The translations under genes were made by a program, and so were the position numbers. From positions 1,488,001-1,552,000 of the forward strand of contig NZ_JAUSZX010000001.1 in assembly GCF_030818015.1 (NCBI RefSeq): a stretch of DNA of 64,000 nt, in the 5' to 3' direction. Source of the stretch: Arthrobacter globiformis (GTDB lineage: Bacteria; Actinomycetota; Actinomycetes; Actinomycetales; Micrococcaceae). Below the pieces are notes generated by a model, which saw only the letters and a program-made list of their open reading frames with translations, had not been told where the DNA came from and made no database searches. Of the stretch, positions 11,809-21,821 are shown piece after piece; position 1 is the stretch's first letter; the number at the start of each line of letters is the position of its first letter.

Positions 11809-12879
11809 TCAGTGGGCGTCGTTGGGATACGCGACACCGAGCTGGGCACGCACGCCGTCGAACAGCCGCATCGTATTCAGCGAGTCCTCGAGGGGCATGA
11901 CCGGGCTCTCGGTCAGGCCCTGCTGGATGCACCGGGTTACCTCACGAAGCTCGTACGTATAACCCCGGCCCGTCACCTCGAAGTGTTCCGTCCGCGGTGT
12001 CTCCTGCCCGATCCCCACCACCAGCTTCCTGGGGTTGTTGATCGAGCCGAGTGTCTGCAGATACCCAAGACTGCCGGCAACCGTCGCGGCGCGGGGGCCG
12101 TGGGCGAGTAGGGACGAGGTGAGCTGTGCCTGCGCGCCGTGGTGGTAACCCAGCGTGAGCGCATTCTGGGCGTCCACGCCGTCGTCGTTCAAAGTGCCCA
12201 TGGCACTGACCGTCTGCGGGAAACCCAGGGTGCCGAGGGCCCACAACAGCGGGTAGACGGTGATGTCCAGAAGTGCGCCGCCGCCGTCCTGAACGGCCCA
12301 GAGCCTGGCGGTGGGGGAGTACGGCGCCGGGAAGCCGAGGTCTGCCGTGACCCACTGGACGGTTCCGAGCTCGCCGGAATGTGCGATCTCGAAAGCCCTC
12401 TGCATGCTGGGCAGGAAGCGGCTCCACACGGCTTCCATCAGGAACAGCTTCTTTTCGCGGGCTACGTCGATCAACTCGGCAGCCTCACGCGCATTGATGG
12501 TGAACGCCTTTTCGCAGAGCACATGCTTTCCCGCCCGAAGCGCAGCCAGCACCACACGGTGGTGCTGCGCGTGCGGCGTGGCCACGTAGACCACGTCCAC
12601 CGAGTCGTCGGCGAGGAGCCGCTCATAGCCGTGCTGTCCGCCGTCGTCCCCGTACGCCACCGCGAAGCCGAACTCGCCAGCAAACGCGTCCGCGGTGTGT
12701 TGGGCGCGGGAGCTGACAGCATAGAGCTCCGCGTCCTCCAGCAGCGCCAGGTCCCGCGACGCCAGGGAAGCGATCCGGCCGGTGGCAATGACACCCCACC
12801 GCAGCGGTCGGCCCGTGGCGGCAAGGGGATCCTGGTTGGGCTGGCTGAAGAGCCACGGTTTGGCGATCGGTGACGTCAT
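11809..12879 (-). CDS. Gfo/Idh/MocA-family oxidoreductase
   Basis: An NAD(P)-dependent oxidoreductase of 356 residues. The N-terminal Rossmann domain starts RWGVIATGRIAS (degenerate GxGxxG). The family motif normally read as EKP appears as CEKA (about residue 117). The C-terminal domain contains GGGALLDITVYPL, with the catalytic/substrate-site D..H/Y region of the family. AGAGGA lies seven bases before the ATG. The family acts on sugars, inositols and dihydrodiols; the substrate here cannot be told. It is transcribed alone. Confidence 0.85.
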   Translation of the reverse strand: MTSPIAKPWLFSQPNQDPLAATGRPLRWGVIATGRIASLASRDLALLEDAELYAVSSRAQHTADAFAGEFGFAVAYGDDGGQHGYERLLADDSVDVVYVATPHAQHHRVVLAALRAGKHVLCEKAFTINAREAAELIDVAREKKLFLMEAVWSRFLPSMQRAFEIAHSGELGTVQWVTADLGFPAPYSPTARLWAVQDGGGALLDITVYPLLWALGTLGFPQTVSAMGTLNDDGVDAQNALTLGYHHGAQAQLTSSLLAHGPRAATVAGSLGYLQTLGSINNPRKLVVGIGQETPRTEHFEVTGRGYTYELREVTRCIQQGLTESPVMPLEDSLNTMRLFDGVRAQLGVAYPNDAH

Positions 12880-13003
12880 GACGCCATCCTCTCACCCCGG
12901 TGAGGAGGGCTCGGGTCAAAACCTGCGAAAGGTGAGGACGCATCGGCTGAAGCGTGCGGAACGTGCGGGAGGGTCTACGCCCTGCCCGCACCTTCCGTGC
13001 ACA

Positions 13004-13711
<708 letters not shown>

Positions 13712-13713
13712 GG

Positions 13714-15177
13714 CTATTCTCCTCGGAGGACTTCGATGGGGCGGATGCGGGCGGTGAGCAGGGCCGGAACCAGCGCGCCGATGATGGCGACGCCGAACAC
13801 TGCCGCGATTCCGGCGGCAAGGATTTCGGGGGAAACGCTGGCGGTGACGGAGGTGAGCAGCTGGGAGGCGCCGCCGAACGGGCCGCCCTGGCCGCCCGGG
13901 AACCCGCCCGCCGCCCCGGCGAACCCGCCGCCGCGCTGGCCGGCGGGGGCCGCCGTCGTGCTTGTGCTGGAGCTGACCAGTGCGGAGACGATGCCGCCGC
14001 TGGCGAAGGAGGCGATGACGGCGCCCACCACGCTGCCGAGGGCCACGAGGACCAGGGCCTCGAGCACGAACTGGAGACCAATGGTGCGGTTGGGTGCGCC
14101 GATGGCCTTGAGTACGCCGATTTCGCGGCGGCGCTCGCGGACCAGCATGACCATGATCAGCAGGATGATCAGCCCCGCCGTGCCAAGTGCCGCGATGAAC
14201 GCCACCATGGAGATGTTCTTGACGCTGTCCAGTGAGGTGACGGCGGTTTCGAGGTTGCGCTGGCCCTGGGTGACGTCGGCCTTGTCGGTGCCGAGCGCGT
14301 TCTGCAGTGCCGTCTTGGCGGCGCCGACGTGCTCCATGCTGTCTACCGTGACTATCATCGTGGACAGCTCGCCCGGCAGCTCGGCAAGGGTCTGGGCGGT
14401 GGGGAGTGTGACGTAGAGGGCGTTGTTGCCGAACGCGGTGCCGGCGTCGAACAAGCCGGCGACGGTGAAGGTCTTGCTGTTGATGGTGAAGGTGGAGCCC
14501 ACCTTGAGGTTGTTCTTTTCAGCAAGGGTGGTGCCCAGCAGCGCCTTGGTGGACTCGGCCGTGTAGTCACCCAGGCCCGTGCCCGAGGTAAGTTCCAGCG
14601 CCTTGCCGGTGCTGTCGACCTCTGCCCCGGTACCGGTCGCCGTGATGGGAAGGGACCGCGCCGGCTGGGTGGTCCCGGTACTTCCCGTCGTCCCGGTGGT
14701 TCCGGAGCTGTTCTGGTTGCGCGCACCGAGCGTTCCGGCGTCGACTGCCGCGGTGAGGCTGGTGGTCAGCGTGGTGGTGGTCTGGCCGCCGGGGCCGCCC
14801 TGCCCGCCGCCCTGTCCGCTGGCACCCAGTCCGGCCTGGGTGCCGGCTGCTGCCTGCGCGGCGGCTTCGGTCGCGTTGCGCAGCCGCAGTGCCTTGGTTC
14901 CGACGACGGCGGTCACGTTCGGGACGTCCGCTGCGGTCGCCGCCTGCGCGGCGGTGAGCGGCTCGCCGCCGCCTTCGAAGCCCTGGCTGCCGGCCGGGTT
15001 CACCGTCAGCACGGTCCCCACGGAAGCGTTCAGCTCCTGGACTTTGGCGCTGACGGCCTGGTTGGCCACCAACATGGCCAAAGCCAGGCCAATGGCGACC
15101 GCCAGCACGGCCACAACCGCGGCTGTTCGGACCTTGTTTCTAAATGCATTGCCTACACTTCGGGCGAGGACGCTCAC
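13714..15177 (-). CDS. ABC transporter permease, FtsX/MacB fold
   Basis: About 487 residues from a GTG at 15177 preceded by AAGGAG (the frame is open further upstream, but the extension is not membrane-protein-like). A membrane segment near the N-terminus (VVAVLAVAIGLALAML) is followed by a large external domain and three C-terminal membrane segments, the MacB_PCD plus FtsX layout. The external domain has a Gly/Gln-rich insert and a Gly/Thr linker, and another Gly-rich stretch lies between the last two membrane segments. No membrane-fusion protein is adjacent. The substrate is unknown. Confidence 0.9.
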   Translation of the reverse strand: MSVLARSVGNAFRNKVRTAAVVAVLAVAIGLALAMLVANQAVSAKVQELNASVGTVLTVNPAGSQGFEGGGEPLTAAQAATAADVPNVTAVVGTKALRLRNATEAAAQAAAGTQAGLGASGQGGGQGGPGGQTTTTLTTSLTAAVDAGTLGARNQNSSGTTGTTGSTGTTQPARSLPITATGTGAEVDSTGKALELTSGTGLGDYTAESTKALLGTTLAEKNNLKVGSTFTINSKTFTVAGLFDAGTAFGNNALYVTLPTAQTLAELPGELSTMIVTVDSMEHVGAAKTALQNALGTDKADVTQGQRNLETAVTSLDSVKNISMVAFIAALGTAGLIILLIMVMLVRERRREIGVLKAIGAPNRTIGLQFVLEALVLVALGSVVGAVIASFASGGIVSALVSSSTSTTAAPAGQRGGGFAGAAGGFPGGQGGPFGGASQLLTSVTASVSPEILAAGIAAVFGVAIIGALVPALLTARIRPIEVLRGE

Positions 15178-15340
15178 TGCACTCCTTGGGATCACATGCC
15201 GGGGGATTGGCCGGCTTCGGATCCCACACTGGTGCCCGCTGCTGTGCGGGAAACGGGCCGGACCTATGTTTCCGCTGTGAGGCCGGAGCGCGAAAAATGC
15301 CAGGAGTGCGAAAAGTGAGCGTGCGTTGGGTGGCAACGGA

Positions 15341-15392
15341 AGAGCCCCGGCCCTCCCGTCTGAACTGGTCAGTGCGGGGGAGCCGGGGCTCT
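15341..15392 (-). terminator. Hairpin after the sugar ABC operon
   Basis: Arms 15341-15351 and 15382-15392 are an 11-bp perfect match rich in GC, with further partial pairing inside. It lies 20 bp beyond the stop of the ChvE-like gene and is followed on the transcript by a weak pyrimidine run. Confidence 0.65.
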
Positions 15393-15412
15393 GTGGCGTC
15401 TGTTGGACGCCG

Positions 15413-16513
15413 CTACTTGGTGATCGGGCCGAGAACCGGATCGTCCACGTAGGCCGTCTTGACGTTTTCCTTGGTCACGATGACCGGCTCCAGCAGGTAG
15501 GCGGGAACGGTCTTGACCTTGTTGTTGTAGGACTTGTCGTCGTTGATTTCAGGCGTCTTGCCGGCCTGGATGTCCTTGACCATGACGATCGCGTGCTCAA
15601 CGAGCTTGCGGGTGTCCTTGTTGATGGTGGAGTACTGCTCGCCGGCCATGATGGACTTGACTGACTCAACCTCGGAGTCCTGTCCGGTGACCACCGGAAG
15701 CGGCTTGCCGGCGGCCTTGACGGCGGTCAGCACTGCGCGGGCAAGGGTGTCGTTCGGGGACAGGACACCGTCCAGCGACGCGGAGGTGTAGCTGCCGGTC
15801 AGGAGCGTGTCTGCACGGCGCTGGGCGTTTTCTGCCTTCCAGCCCTGGGTGACAGCCTGTCCGAAGGTCTTCTGTCCGGAGAGCACCTTCAGGGTGCCGT
15901 CGTCGATCTTCGGCTGCAGGACGCTCATGGCGCCGTCGAAGAAGACCTTGGCGTTGGCATCGTCAGGGGAACCGGCGAAGAGCTCGATGTTGTAGGGGCC
16001 GTTCGGCTTCTTGGCCTGCATGCCCTCCAGCAGCGCCTTGCCCTGCAGCTCGCCCACCTTGAAGTTGTCGTAGGCCACGTAGTAGTCCACGTTCTGGGTG
16101 TTCAGCAGCAGGCGGTCGTAGGCGATGATTTTCGCCCCGGAGTCCGCGGCCTGCTTCAGCTGGGTGCCCAGCTGCGCACCGTCGATGGCGCCGACGATGA
16201 TGACCTTGGCGCCCTTGGTGATCATGGCGCTGATCTGGTTCTGCTGCTCCGAGACGCCACCGTTGGCAAACTGGACGTCCGCCTTGAAGCCTGCCTGGCT
16301 GAGGCCGTCGTTGAACAGCTTCTCCGCCAGGACCCAGTTCTCACTGGTCTTCTGGGGGAGTGCGACGCCGATCGAGGAGTTCTTGGGGAACGCCTCGCCG
16401 CCGGCGGTGCCGCCGCCCGTAGTACCTGTGTCGGAACGGCCGCAGGCTGTCAGCGCCAGTGCCGCAATGGCAGCGATTGCTGCCGCCTTTCCTGCCTTAC
16501 CAATCATTCGCAT
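15413..16513 (-). CDS. chvE: ChvE-like sugar ABC transporter substrate-binding lipoprotein
   Basis: A 366-residue extracytoplasmic sugar receptor. A signal peptide ends in the lipobox ALTAC (Cys24). The mature part is a periplasmic-binding-protein fold of the xylose/multiple-monosaccharide group, with segments such as SSIGVALPQKTSENW, GAKVIIVGAIDGAQLG and PVVTGQDSEVESVKSI. It is the last gene of the gguA-gguB-chvE-type operon, 55 bp after the permease. The specific sugar is not decided by the sequence; xylose, galactose, glucose and arabinose are all possible in this family. Confidence 0.92.
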   Translation of the reverse strand: MRMIGKAGKAAAIAAIAALALTACGRSDTGTTGGGTAGGEAFPKNSSIGVALPQKTSENWVLAEKLFNDGLSQAGFKADVQFANGGVSEQQNQISAMITKGAKVIIVGAIDGAQLGTQLKQAADSGAKIIAYDRLLLNTQNVDYYVAYDNFKVGELQGKALLEGMQAKKPNGPYNIELFAGSPDDANAKVFFDGAMSVLQPKIDDGTLKVLSGQKTFGQAVTQGWKAENAQRRADTLLTGSYTSASLDGVLSPNDTLARAVLTAVKAAGKPLPVVTGQDSEVESVKSIMAGEQYSTINKDTRKLVEHAIVMVKDIQAGKTPEINDDKSYNNKVKTVPAYLLEPVIVTKENVKTAYVDDPVLGPITK

Positions 16514-16568
16514 TTGCTCGGTTCACTTTCTATAGGGGTGGGAATTGCATCCGGGGAGCGGGCGCTGC

Positions 16569-17846
16569 TCAGGCTTCCCGGGAGATGGTTTCCTTGGTGG
16601 AGGTCACTTCGTCGGGCTGGAGCGGTGTGCCGCCGCTGGGGCGGTTGAAGCTCTGCGTCAGCATGCCGATGATGGAGCGCTTGCCCTGGCTCTTGTTGTA
16701 GACGTCGAACGCGACGGCGATCAGCAGGACCAGGCCCTTGATGATCTGGGTCAGGTCGGCGCCGACGCCCAGGAGCTGCAGGCCGTTGTTCAGCACGGCC
16801 ATGACCAGGCCACCGACGATCGAGCCGATCACGGTGCCGACGCCGCCGGTGACCGCTGCACCGCCGATGAACACTGCGGCGATGGCATCAAGTTCCCAGC
16901 CGACGCCGTCGAACGGGCCGGATGCCGTGGAACGGCCCACGAAGATCATGCCGGCGAGGCCGGCCAGGATGGCCATGTTCATCATGACCAGGAAGTTGAC
17001 CTTCTTGGACTGCACGCCGGAGAGCTCGGCGGCGTGGCGGTTGCCGCCCACTGCGTAAACGTGGCGGCCGACGACGGTCTTGGAGGCGATGAAACCGTAG
17101 ATTAGGACCAGAACGGCGAGGATGAGGCCGGGGATGGGGAAGGACGTGCCCGGGCGGCCGGTGGCGAACAGGTAGGTGGCGTAGAGGATGGCGCCGCAGA
17201 CCAGGATGAGCTTGGTGACCACCACCCAGCCTTCGGGAACTTCCGCGCCGAGGGCCTTCGCGGTGCGGCGGGCGCGGATTTCACTGAAGACCACGAACGC
17301 GACGCCTAGCAGGCCCAGCAGCAGGGTCAGGTTGTTGAAGCCGGTGTTCGGGCCCACCTCCGGAAGGTAGCCGGAGCCGATGTACTGGAAGTCCGACGGG
17401 ACGGGGATGGTGTTGGACTTGCCGACGAACTGGTTGAAGCCGCGGAAGAGCAGCATGCCGGCCAGCGTGACGATGAACGCGGGGATGCCCACATAGGCTG
17501 TCCAGAACCCTTGCCAGGCCCCGATCAGGGCACCGAGGGCGAGGCCCAGGAGAATGCCCGCGTACCAGGGGATGCCCCAGTCCCGGATGGCCAGGGCCAC
17601 CGTGACGCCGACGAAGGCCGCCACGGATCCGACTGACAGGTCGATGTGTCCGGCGATGATCACCAGCACCATGCCGATGGCCAGGATCAGGATGTAGGAG
17701 TTGCCGTTGAAGAGGTTGATCACGTTGCCCGGCGTCAGCGTGCGGCCCTCGGTGGCGAATTGGAAGAAGACGATCAGTGCCACCAAGGCGAAGATCATGC
17801 CGAATTGGCGGGTGTTGCCGCCAAAGAGCTTCTTGAGCGCGTTCAT
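16569..17846 (-). CDS. gguB: Multiple-monosaccharide ABC transporter permease (GguB/MmsB-like)
   Basis: A 425-residue integral membrane protein of the RbsC/XylH class with about ten hydrophobic segments and the conserved IIAGHIDLSVGS motif near residue 60-75. At more than 400 residues it fits the longer GguB/XylH type, not the RbsC type of about 320. AAGGAC lies seven bases before the ATG. It partners the ATPase encoded 47 bp upstream and the binding protein downstream. Confidence 0.92.
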   Translation of the reverse strand: MNALKKLFGGNTRQFGMIFALVALIVFFQFATEGRTLTPGNVINLFNGNSYILILAIGMVLVIIAGHIDLSVGSVAAFVGVTVALAIRDWGIPWYAGILLGLALGALIGAWQGFWTAYVGIPAFIVTLAGMLLFRGFNQFVGKSNTIPVPSDFQYIGSGYLPEVGPNTGFNNLTLLLGLLGVAFVVFSEIRARRTAKALGAEVPEGWVVVTKLILVCGAILYATYLFATGRPGTSFPIPGLILAVLVLIYGFIASKTVVGRHVYAVGGNRHAAELSGVQSKKVNFLVMMNMAILAGLAGMIFVGRSTASGPFDGVGWELDAIAAVFIGGAAVTGGVGTVIGSIVGGLVMAVLNNGLQLLGVGADLTQIIKGLVLLIAVAFDVYNKSQGKRSIIGMLTQSFNRPSGGTPLQPDEVTSTKETISREA

Positions 17847-17893
17847 TGTTTTCGGTCCTTGTGTCTGGAAGGTTCTGGAAGTTTTCCAGAAGG

Positions 17894-19453
17894 TCAGGCT
17901 GCGGTCTTGCGGGCGGAGGTCATGAGTTTCATGAGGCTCTCCTGGCTGGCTTCATCTTTGTTCAGGACACCGGTGATGGAGCCTTCGAAGATCGTGTAGA
18001 TCCGGTCGGACAGGCCCAGCAGTTCGGGGAGTTCGGAGGAGATCACGATGACGCCCTTGCCCTGGTTGGCCAACTGCTGGATGATCCCGTAGATCTCGTA
18101 TTTGGCACCCACATCGATGCCGCGGGTGGGCTCGTCCAGGATCAGCAGGTCCGGGTCGGTGAACATCCACTTTGCGAGGACCACCTTCTGCTGGTTCCCG
18201 CCGGACAGCTTGGCCACGCCCTCCTCCACGGACGGCGTCTTGGTCCGCAGGGACTTGCGGTACTGCTCGGCCACCGTGAATTCCTTGTTGGCATCCACAA
18301 CGAAGTGCCTGCTGATCTTGCCCAGCGCCGCCGAAACGGTGGTGGTCTTGATGTCATCCAGAAGGTTAAGGCCCAGGGACTTCCGGTCCTCCGTGACGTA
18401 CCCCAGGCCGGCGTCGATGGCCTGCTTGACGTTCTTCAGGTGGAGCTCCTTGCCGTTCTTGTAGATCTGGCCGCTGATGAAGCGCCCGTAGGAACGGCCG
18501 AACACTGACCGCGCCAGTTCGGTGCGGCCGGCGCCCATCAGCCCGGCGAAGCCCACGATCTCGCCGCGGCGGACGAAGAAGTTGGAGCCCTTGCAGACCA
18601 GGCGGTCCTGGACCTGGGGGTGTCCCACGGTCCAGTTCTTGACCTCGAACAGGACGTCGCCGATCTTGGGTTCGTGGTCCGGGAATCGCGACTCCAGAGT
18701 GCGTCCCACCATGCCCTTGATGATGCGGTCCTCGTCGACGCCGTCGGCCTTCACGTTGAGCGTTTCGATGGACTTCCCGTCGCGGATGATGGTGATGGAG
18801 TCCGCGATCTGCTCGATCTCGTTGAGCTTGTGGGAAATGATGATCGACGTGATGCCGCGGCCCTTCAGGCCCAGGATCAGGTCCAGCAGGTGCTGGGAGT
18901 CGGATTCGTTCAGGGCGGCCGTGGGCTCGTCCAGGATGAGGAGCTTCACGGACTTGTTCAGCGCCTTGGCGATCTCCACCAACTGCTGCTTGCCGACGCC
19001 GATTTCCTTGATCGGGGTGTCCGGGTCCTCGCGCAGGCCCACCCGGGCGAGGAGTTCACGGGAGCGGGTGCGGGCCTCGGCCCAGTCGATCACACCACGC
19101 TTGACCGGTTCGTTGCCCAGGAAGATGTTCTCGGTGATGGAGAGCTCCGGGATGAGCGCCAGCTCCTGGTGGATGATCACGATGCCCGCGTGCTCGCTGG
19201 CCCGGATGTCCTTGAACTGCTGCACCTCGTTTTGGTACACGATGTCGCCGTTGTAGCTGCCATAGGGGTACACGCCGGAGAGGACCTTCATGAGGGTGGA
19301 CTTTCCGGCGCCGTTTTCCCCGCAGATCGCGTGGATTTCCCCGGCCTTCACCACCAGGTTCACATCGGACAAGGCTTTAACGCCCGGGAATTCCTTGGTA
19401 ATGGAGCGCATCTCCAGGAGAACCGGCTCGCTCTGCGTGTTGAGGGACGTCAT
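17894..19453 (-). CDS. gguA: Multiple-monosaccharide ABC transporter ATPase (GguA/MmsA-like)
   Basis: A 519-residue double ATPase of the sugar-importer type. The first domain has [12 protein letters not shown] and [14 protein letters not shown]. The second has a degenerate Walker A ([16 protein letters not shown]), [15 protein letters not shown] and [16 protein letters not shown], as usual in RbsA/XylG/GguA proteins. It is the first gene of the importer operon, 128 bp downstream of the ROK gene, with its own promoter and a putative ROK operator in the gap. Confidence 0.94.
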   Translation of the reverse strand: MTSLNTQSEPVLLEMRSITKEFPGVKALSDVNLVVKAGEIHAICGENGAGKSTLMKVLSGVYPYGSYNGDIVYQNEVQQFKDIRASEHAGIVIIHQELALIPELSITENIFLGNEPVKRGVIDWAEARTRSRELLARVGLREDPDTPIKEIGVGKQQLVEIAKALNKSVKLLILDEPTAALNESDSQHLLDLILGLKGRGITSIIISHKLNEIEQIADSITIIRDGKSIETLNVKADGVDEDRIIKGMVGRTLESRFPDHEPKIGDVLFEVKNWTVGHPQVQDRLVCKGSNFFVRRGEIVGFAGLMGAGRTELARSVFGRSYGRFISGQIYKNGKELHLKNVKQAIDAGLGYVTEDRKSLGLNLLDDIKTTTVSAALGKISRHFVVDANKEFTVAEQYRKSLRTKTPSVEEGVAKLSGGNQQKVVLAKWMFTDPDLLILDEPTRGIDVGAKYEIYGIIQQLANQGKGVIVISSELPELLGLSDRIYTIFEGSITGVLNKDEASQESLMKLMTSARKTAA

Positions 19454-19520
19454 TTGCCCTTACGCCTCCAATGCATTGACTTCGTTGTCTTCCCTGCAAA
19501 CCACAGGGCCGTCTGATGAA

Positions 19521-19564
19521 AAAGTAGATGGAGCATGCCCTTGTCGTCAAGTCTTTAACGCAAC
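19521..19564 (-). promoter_or_regulatory. Promoter and putative ROK operator of the sugar importer operon
   Basis: Read leftward: GTTGCGTTAAAGACTTGAC (19564-19546) overlaps a -35 TTGACG (19550-19545), then an 18-bp spacer and -10 TACTTT (19526-19521). A near copy of the motif with the same geometry precedes the ROK gene itself. Sequence-based inference. Confidence 0.65.
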
Positions 19565-19581
19565 GGCGGGATAACGAAACG

Positions 19582-20772
19582 CTACGTGCGGCGGATTCCG
19601 GCGTGCTGGAAGACCAGGGATGCGGCGCCCAGGGCCTCCGCCCGGTCATTGAGCGAGGACATGGTCAGGGTGGTGGTTTCGCCGATGACCGGCACGGCGT
19701 GCCGGACCAGCCCGCGCCGGATGGGGTCCAGCAGGATGTCGCCTAGCCCCGCCAGGGGGCCGCCCACCACGATCACCTCGGGGTTGATCAGGTTGGCCAC
19801 ATTCCCCAGCGCCCTGCCCACCGCAAGGCCTGCGTCGTCCACCACGCGCAGGGTTGCGGCGTCCCTCGACAGCGCCTTGCGGACGATGTCCTCGGGCGTG
19901 AGGGGACGCTCCTCGCCGCGGCTCAGCAGCTCGATCATGGTGGTGGTGGAGGCGATGGTCTCCAGGCACCCCCTGTTGCCACAGCGGCAGATCAGGCCGT
20001 GTTCGTGGATGGTCGCGTGGCCGATTTCGCCGGTGATCCCGACGTTGCCGTAGTACGGGTTGCCGTTGAGGATCAGGCCCGCGCCGATGCCGGAGCCGAT
20101 CTTCATGAACAGCAGGTTGCTGATGCCGCTGTGCGGTCCCCACGTGACCTCGGACAGGGCGCCCAGATTCGAGTCATTGTCTATGAAAATGGGGAACTGG
20201 AACGCCTCTTCGAGGCGTTCCTGGATGTCGATGCCCACCCACTCAGGCAGGATTGCCCCCTGCGCGACGGTGCTGGTCCGGCGGTCAATCGGGCCGGGGA
20301 TTCCGACGCCGGCGCCCACCACGGCGCTGCGCTCCACTCCGCTGTCCGCCAGCAGTTTATCGAGCAGGGCGACGGCCGCTTGGATGCCCTGTTCCGCCTG
20401 GTGACCGAGGGGCAGGAGCACCGATTCCTCGGCGATGATGTGGTAGCTGAGCGAGGCGAGAACCACCCGCAGGTGCCGCCGGCCAAAGTCGATGCCCACC
20501 GCCACGGCACCGTTGCTGTTGAGCCGGACGTTGAGTGCGCGTCGGCCGGAACTGGTGATCGGCTCCGTGGAGGCGAGGCCAGAGTCCTGCATGATTTTGA
20601 CGATGTTGGACACTGTCGCGGTGGACAGTCCCGTCTGCCGCGCAAGCTCCGCCTGGGTCGACGGGCCGTTGAGCAGGCATTCGATGATCCGCTGCTGGTT
20701 CAGGTGCCTGAGGGCGGATTGCGACCCGGGGTTTTTGGTTCGGCTCCTCGTTGAGCGCGATGGTGAGGGCAT
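19582..20772 (-). CDS. ROK-family transcriptional repressor
   Basis: A 396-residue regulator. A winged helix at about 20-75 (QAELARQTGLSTATVSNIVKIM) is followed by a ROK kinase-like sugar-binding domain with GIDFGRRHLRVVLA, GVGIPGPID and the zinc-site motif CRCGNRGCLE. It lies directly upstream of the importer operon on the same strand and very probably represses it and itself until the sugar binds. There is no Shine-Dalgarno; a -10 seven bases before the ATG implies a leaderless mRNA. Confidence 0.92.
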   Translation of the reverse strand: MPSPSRSTRSRTKNPGSQSALRHLNQQRIIECLLNGPSTQAELARQTGLSTATVSNIVKIMQDSGLASTEPITSSGRRALNVRLNSNGAVAVGIDFGRRHLRVVLASLSYHIIAEESVLLPLGHQAEQGIQAAVALLDKLLADSGVERSAVVGAGVGIPGPIDRRTSTVAQGAILPEWVGIDIQERLEEAFQFPIFIDNDSNLGALSEVTWGPHSGISNLLFMKIGSGIGAGLILNGNPYYGNVGITGEIGHATIHEHGLICRCGNRGCLETIASTTTMIELLSRGEERPLTPEDIVRKALSRDAATLRVVDDAGLAVGRALGNVANLINPEVIVVGGPLAGLGDILLDPIRRGLVRHAVPVIGETTTLTMSSLNDRAEALGAASLVFQHAGIRRT

Positions 20773-20779
20773 GAAATGA

Positions 20780-20823
20780 ACATTGCACCATCAGCAGCCT
20801 TGCAGTCAAGAAGTTAACGCAAC
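20780..20823 (-). promoter_or_regulatory. Promoter and putative auto-operator of the ROK gene
   Basis: Read leftward: GTTGCGTTAACTTCTTGAC (20823-20805) overlaps -35 TTGACT (20809-20804), with an 18-bp spacer, -10 CAATGT (20785-20780) and seven bases to the ATG. It matches the importer motif at 16 of 19 positions. Confidence 0.65.
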
Positions 20824-20981
20824 ACCCCCAGCATGCGGAAGGGGCAGGTGCCGGGCAATCCATCCCACGGGCAGCGCTGGGCGGTGCAAATGGGCCGGAT
20901 CGGCGGCCACGGCCGCGGATACGCTGAAGGAAACGACGTCCAGTGTTGGGCGGGCGTCCCCGAAGACTTGAGGTGATCACA

Positions 20982-21815
20982 GTGAAGCTGGCACTGATGC
21001 AGGCGAACTCCAGTGTTTTGGACATCGAACAGAACTGCGCAGCCATCGACCGGGCGGCTCAGAGGGCCGCGGAAGCGGGTGCTGCCCTGCTCCTGACCCC
21101 CGAGCTTTTCCCGGTAGGTTATGCACCGCTGCGCGTCAGGGCGGAGCTGGACCCCGAAACCCTGCCCGGCATCCGGCGTACCCTTGCCGGCATCGCTGCC
21201 GCGCGCCGGATTGCCCTGGTCTACAGCCTGCCCGCCGTCAAGGCCGACGGGCAGTGGCAGATCACCGCGACGGCCCTGGACGCCCGCGGGGACGAACTCC
21301 TGAGCTACGCCAAGGTCCACCTTTTTGGCCCGGAGGAGCGCAAGGCGTTCAGCCCCGCGGAAGCAGCCCCCGCCGTCGTCGATTTGGGTGGCATCAAGAC
21401 CTCGCTTGCCATCTGCTACGACGTGGAATTCCCCGAAACGGTGCGCGCGGCGGCCGCGGCCGGCGCCGACCTGCTCCTGGTTCCCACGGCGCTGGCCCAC
21501 GGCTTCGAATCGGTGCCGCAGGTGCTGCTGCGGGCGCGCGCACTGGAGAGCCAGCTGACGGTGGCATATGCCAACCACTCCGGGGACGAGGACGGCTGCA
21601 CTTTCCTGGGCGGAAGCGTCATTGCCGGTCCCGACGGCGAACTGCTCGCCGCTGCCGGGCCCCACCCGGAACTGCTGTACGCGGAGGTCAGTGCCGAGGC
21701 GGCCAGCCAGGCACGCGATGCCGTCCCCTATCTGCGCGAACGGCGCCCGGATGTTTACCGCGCCTGGGAGGAGAGCGGCAGCGAGGAGACCGGCGGCGCC
21801 GCAAAGCGTTCATAG
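20982..21815 (+). CDS. Carbon-nitrogen hydrolase, DavA-like amidase
   Basis: A nitrilase-superfamily amidase of 277 residues. The catalytic triad is visible as Glu41 (LTPELFPVGY), Lys111 (SYAKVHLFG) and Cys145 (AICYDVEFPE). The overall pattern, including YAKVHLFGPEERKAFSPG-like spacing and YANHSGDEDG, resembles 5-aminovaleramidase DavA of Pseudomonas. GTG at 20982 is chosen because GAGGTG lies six bases upstream; an in-frame GTG at 20943 is less likely. It converges with the PucR gene, six bases apart. With the monooxygenase-like gene at 26.3 kb it could hydrolyse the amide made from an amino acid; that link is inference. Confidence 0.88.
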   Translation: MKLALMQANSSVLDIEQNCAAIDRAAQRAAEAGAALLLTPELFPVGYAPLRVRAELDPETLPGIRRTLAGIAAARRIALVYSLPAVKADGQWQITATALDARGDELLSYAKVHLFGPEERKAFSPAEAAPAVVDLGGIKTSLAICYDVEFPETVRAAAAAGADLLLVPTALAHGFESVPQVLLRARALESQLTVAYANHSGDEDGCTFLGGSVIAGPDGELLAAAGPHPELLYAEVSAEAASQARDAVPYLRERRPDVYRAWEESGSEETGGAAKRS

Positions 21816-21821
21816 GCGCAG

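Noticed and set aside
10493-11932. N-terminal extension of the Pro-rich exported protein to 11932
   Set aside because: The extension overlaps the 3' end of the Gfo/Idh gene and would bury the signal peptide that starts at 11686.
13714-15336. Start of the ABC permease at 15336
   Set aside because: The extra 53 residues are not membrane-protein-like; AAGGAG and GTG at 15177 fit better.
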